Source: Sphingobium sp. EP60837 (lineage in GTDB: Bacteria; Pseudomonadota; Alphaproteobacteria; Sphingomonadales; Sphingomonadaceae). Taken from it: a DNA stretch of 64,000 nucleotides. The number at the start of each line of letters is the position of its first letter. The stretch's first letter is position 1. The stretch lies in NCBI RefSeq assembly GCF_001658005.1, contig NZ_CP015986.1, forward strand, positions 2,605,501 to 2,669,500, given 5' to 3'. The notes beneath the pieces were generated by a model. It saw only the letters and a program-made list of their open reading frames with translations, ran no database searches and was not told the DNA's origin. The translations under genes and the position numbers were made by a program. Of this stretch, positions 63,673 to 64,000 are shown one piece after another.

Positions 63673-64000
63673 ATGACCGATCCCGCACCAATCGGGCATA
63701 ATATGCCGCCAGAGCCGACGCCTTTCGAGGCAATGGACATTCACATCGCGGACCTGATGGAAACCGCCAAGGGCTTCCTTGATGGCGAGCCGATCGAAAC
63801 GCCTGAGATGGCCGCGATCGTCGCCAAGCTGATCGATGAAGGCCGCAAGGCTGGCAAGGACGCCGACGCACTCCGCAAAGATGAAGCCAAGCCCTTTGAT
63901 GACGGCAAGAAGGCCGTGCAGGAGAAGTGGAAGCCGATCATCGCCCGCTGCGATCTGGTTGTGGACACGGCAAAGAAGGCGCTGGTTCCCTATCAGCTGA
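63673..64000 (+). CDS. Hypothetical phage protein, 3'-truncated by window edge
   Basis: ATG at 63673 opens at least 109 codons without a stop. The sequence (DPAPIGHNMPPEPTPFEAMD, then AAIVAKLIDEGRKAGKDADA and KKAVQEKWKPIIARCDLVVD) is helical and charged. It resembles proteins encoded just upstream of DNA-metabolism genes in alphaproteobacterial phages. It follows the previous gene by 11 bases. Confidence 0.6.
   Translation, partial: MTDPAPIGHNMPPEPTPFEAMDIHIADLMETAKGFLDGEPIETPEMAAIVAKLIDEGRKAGKDADALRKDEAKPFDDGKKAVQEKWKPIIARCDLVVDTAKKALVPYQL

Larger units (their letters stand above)
29608..64000. mobile_element. Podovirus-like prophage (left part; continues past the window)
   Basis: The element starts at the tRNA-Arg attL and shows a complete late block (terminase, portal, scaffold, capsid, adaptor, fibres, lysis) and most of an early block (primase-helicase, recombination proteins, repressors). 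No tape measure, major tail or sheath gene was seen, which fits a short-tailed virion. The integrase, right end and attR are not in view. All major structural genes are intact, so the prophage may be inducible. Confidence 0.9.

Noticed and set aside
29608..64000. Prophage integrase within the window
   Set aside because: No tyrosine- or serine-recombinase motifs were seen in any product. It is expected beyond the right edge.

Overview
The window looks like chromosomal DNA of a Sphingomonadaceae alphaproteobacterium (Sphingobium/Sphingomonas type). This is inferred from high GC content, the MucR and CxxC-less Fur regulators, the gene order nfu-tsaB-rimI-mucR-fur-plsC-miaB-phoH-ybeY-corC, and several palindromic repeat families of the kind that litter sphingomonad genomes. 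No database search was possible, so genus is not claimed.

Bases 1 to about 29,600 are ordinary core chromosome. They hold an SDR fragment, an enoyl-CoA hydratase, tRNA-Thr(UGU), rarA, a GT4 glycosyltransferase, a MOSC protein, RNase R, a universal stress protein, part of the pyruvate dehydrogenase cluster (E2, a hotdog thioesterase, E3), PAP2 and DUF2142 membrane proteins, the conserved leftward block just named, a DEAD-box helicase, a secreted M16 peptidase and an Ogt methyltransferase. Points of interest here are a palindromic repeat carried in frame inside rnr, a tandem dyad upstream of pdhC, and a 0.5 kb intergenic region with paired DnaA-box-like sites, tiny ORFs and a strong terminator.

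From 29,608 to the right edge the DNA is a prophage. It begins inside the 3' half of a tRNA-Arg(CCG) gene (attL); the right end and the integrase lie outside the window. The late genes run leftward: terminase small and large subunits, portal, scaffold, major capsid, adaptor and tail-stabilisation-like proteins, internal virion-like proteins, two tail fibre genes, then lysis (T7-type holin, GH24 endolysin, a second small membrane protein, and nested Rz/Rz1 spanins). No tape measure, tail tube or sheath gene is present, so the virion is podovirus-like.

The early half holds a TOPRIM primase-helicase, a Sak4-like ATPase, a DUF669 protein, a Cas4/AddB-like PD-(D/E)XK nuclease, an SF2 helicase, a VRR-NUC nuclease, and several helix-turn-helix proteins. 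An 18-bp dyad, AGTTTCA-N4-TGAAACT, recurs in the four promoter regions that drive the early operons. It appears to be the prophage's main operator, and this regulon is the most interesting feature found. A cluster of GGGACA/TGTCCC motifs with two hairpins beside the primase gene is a candidate replication origin or regulatory site.
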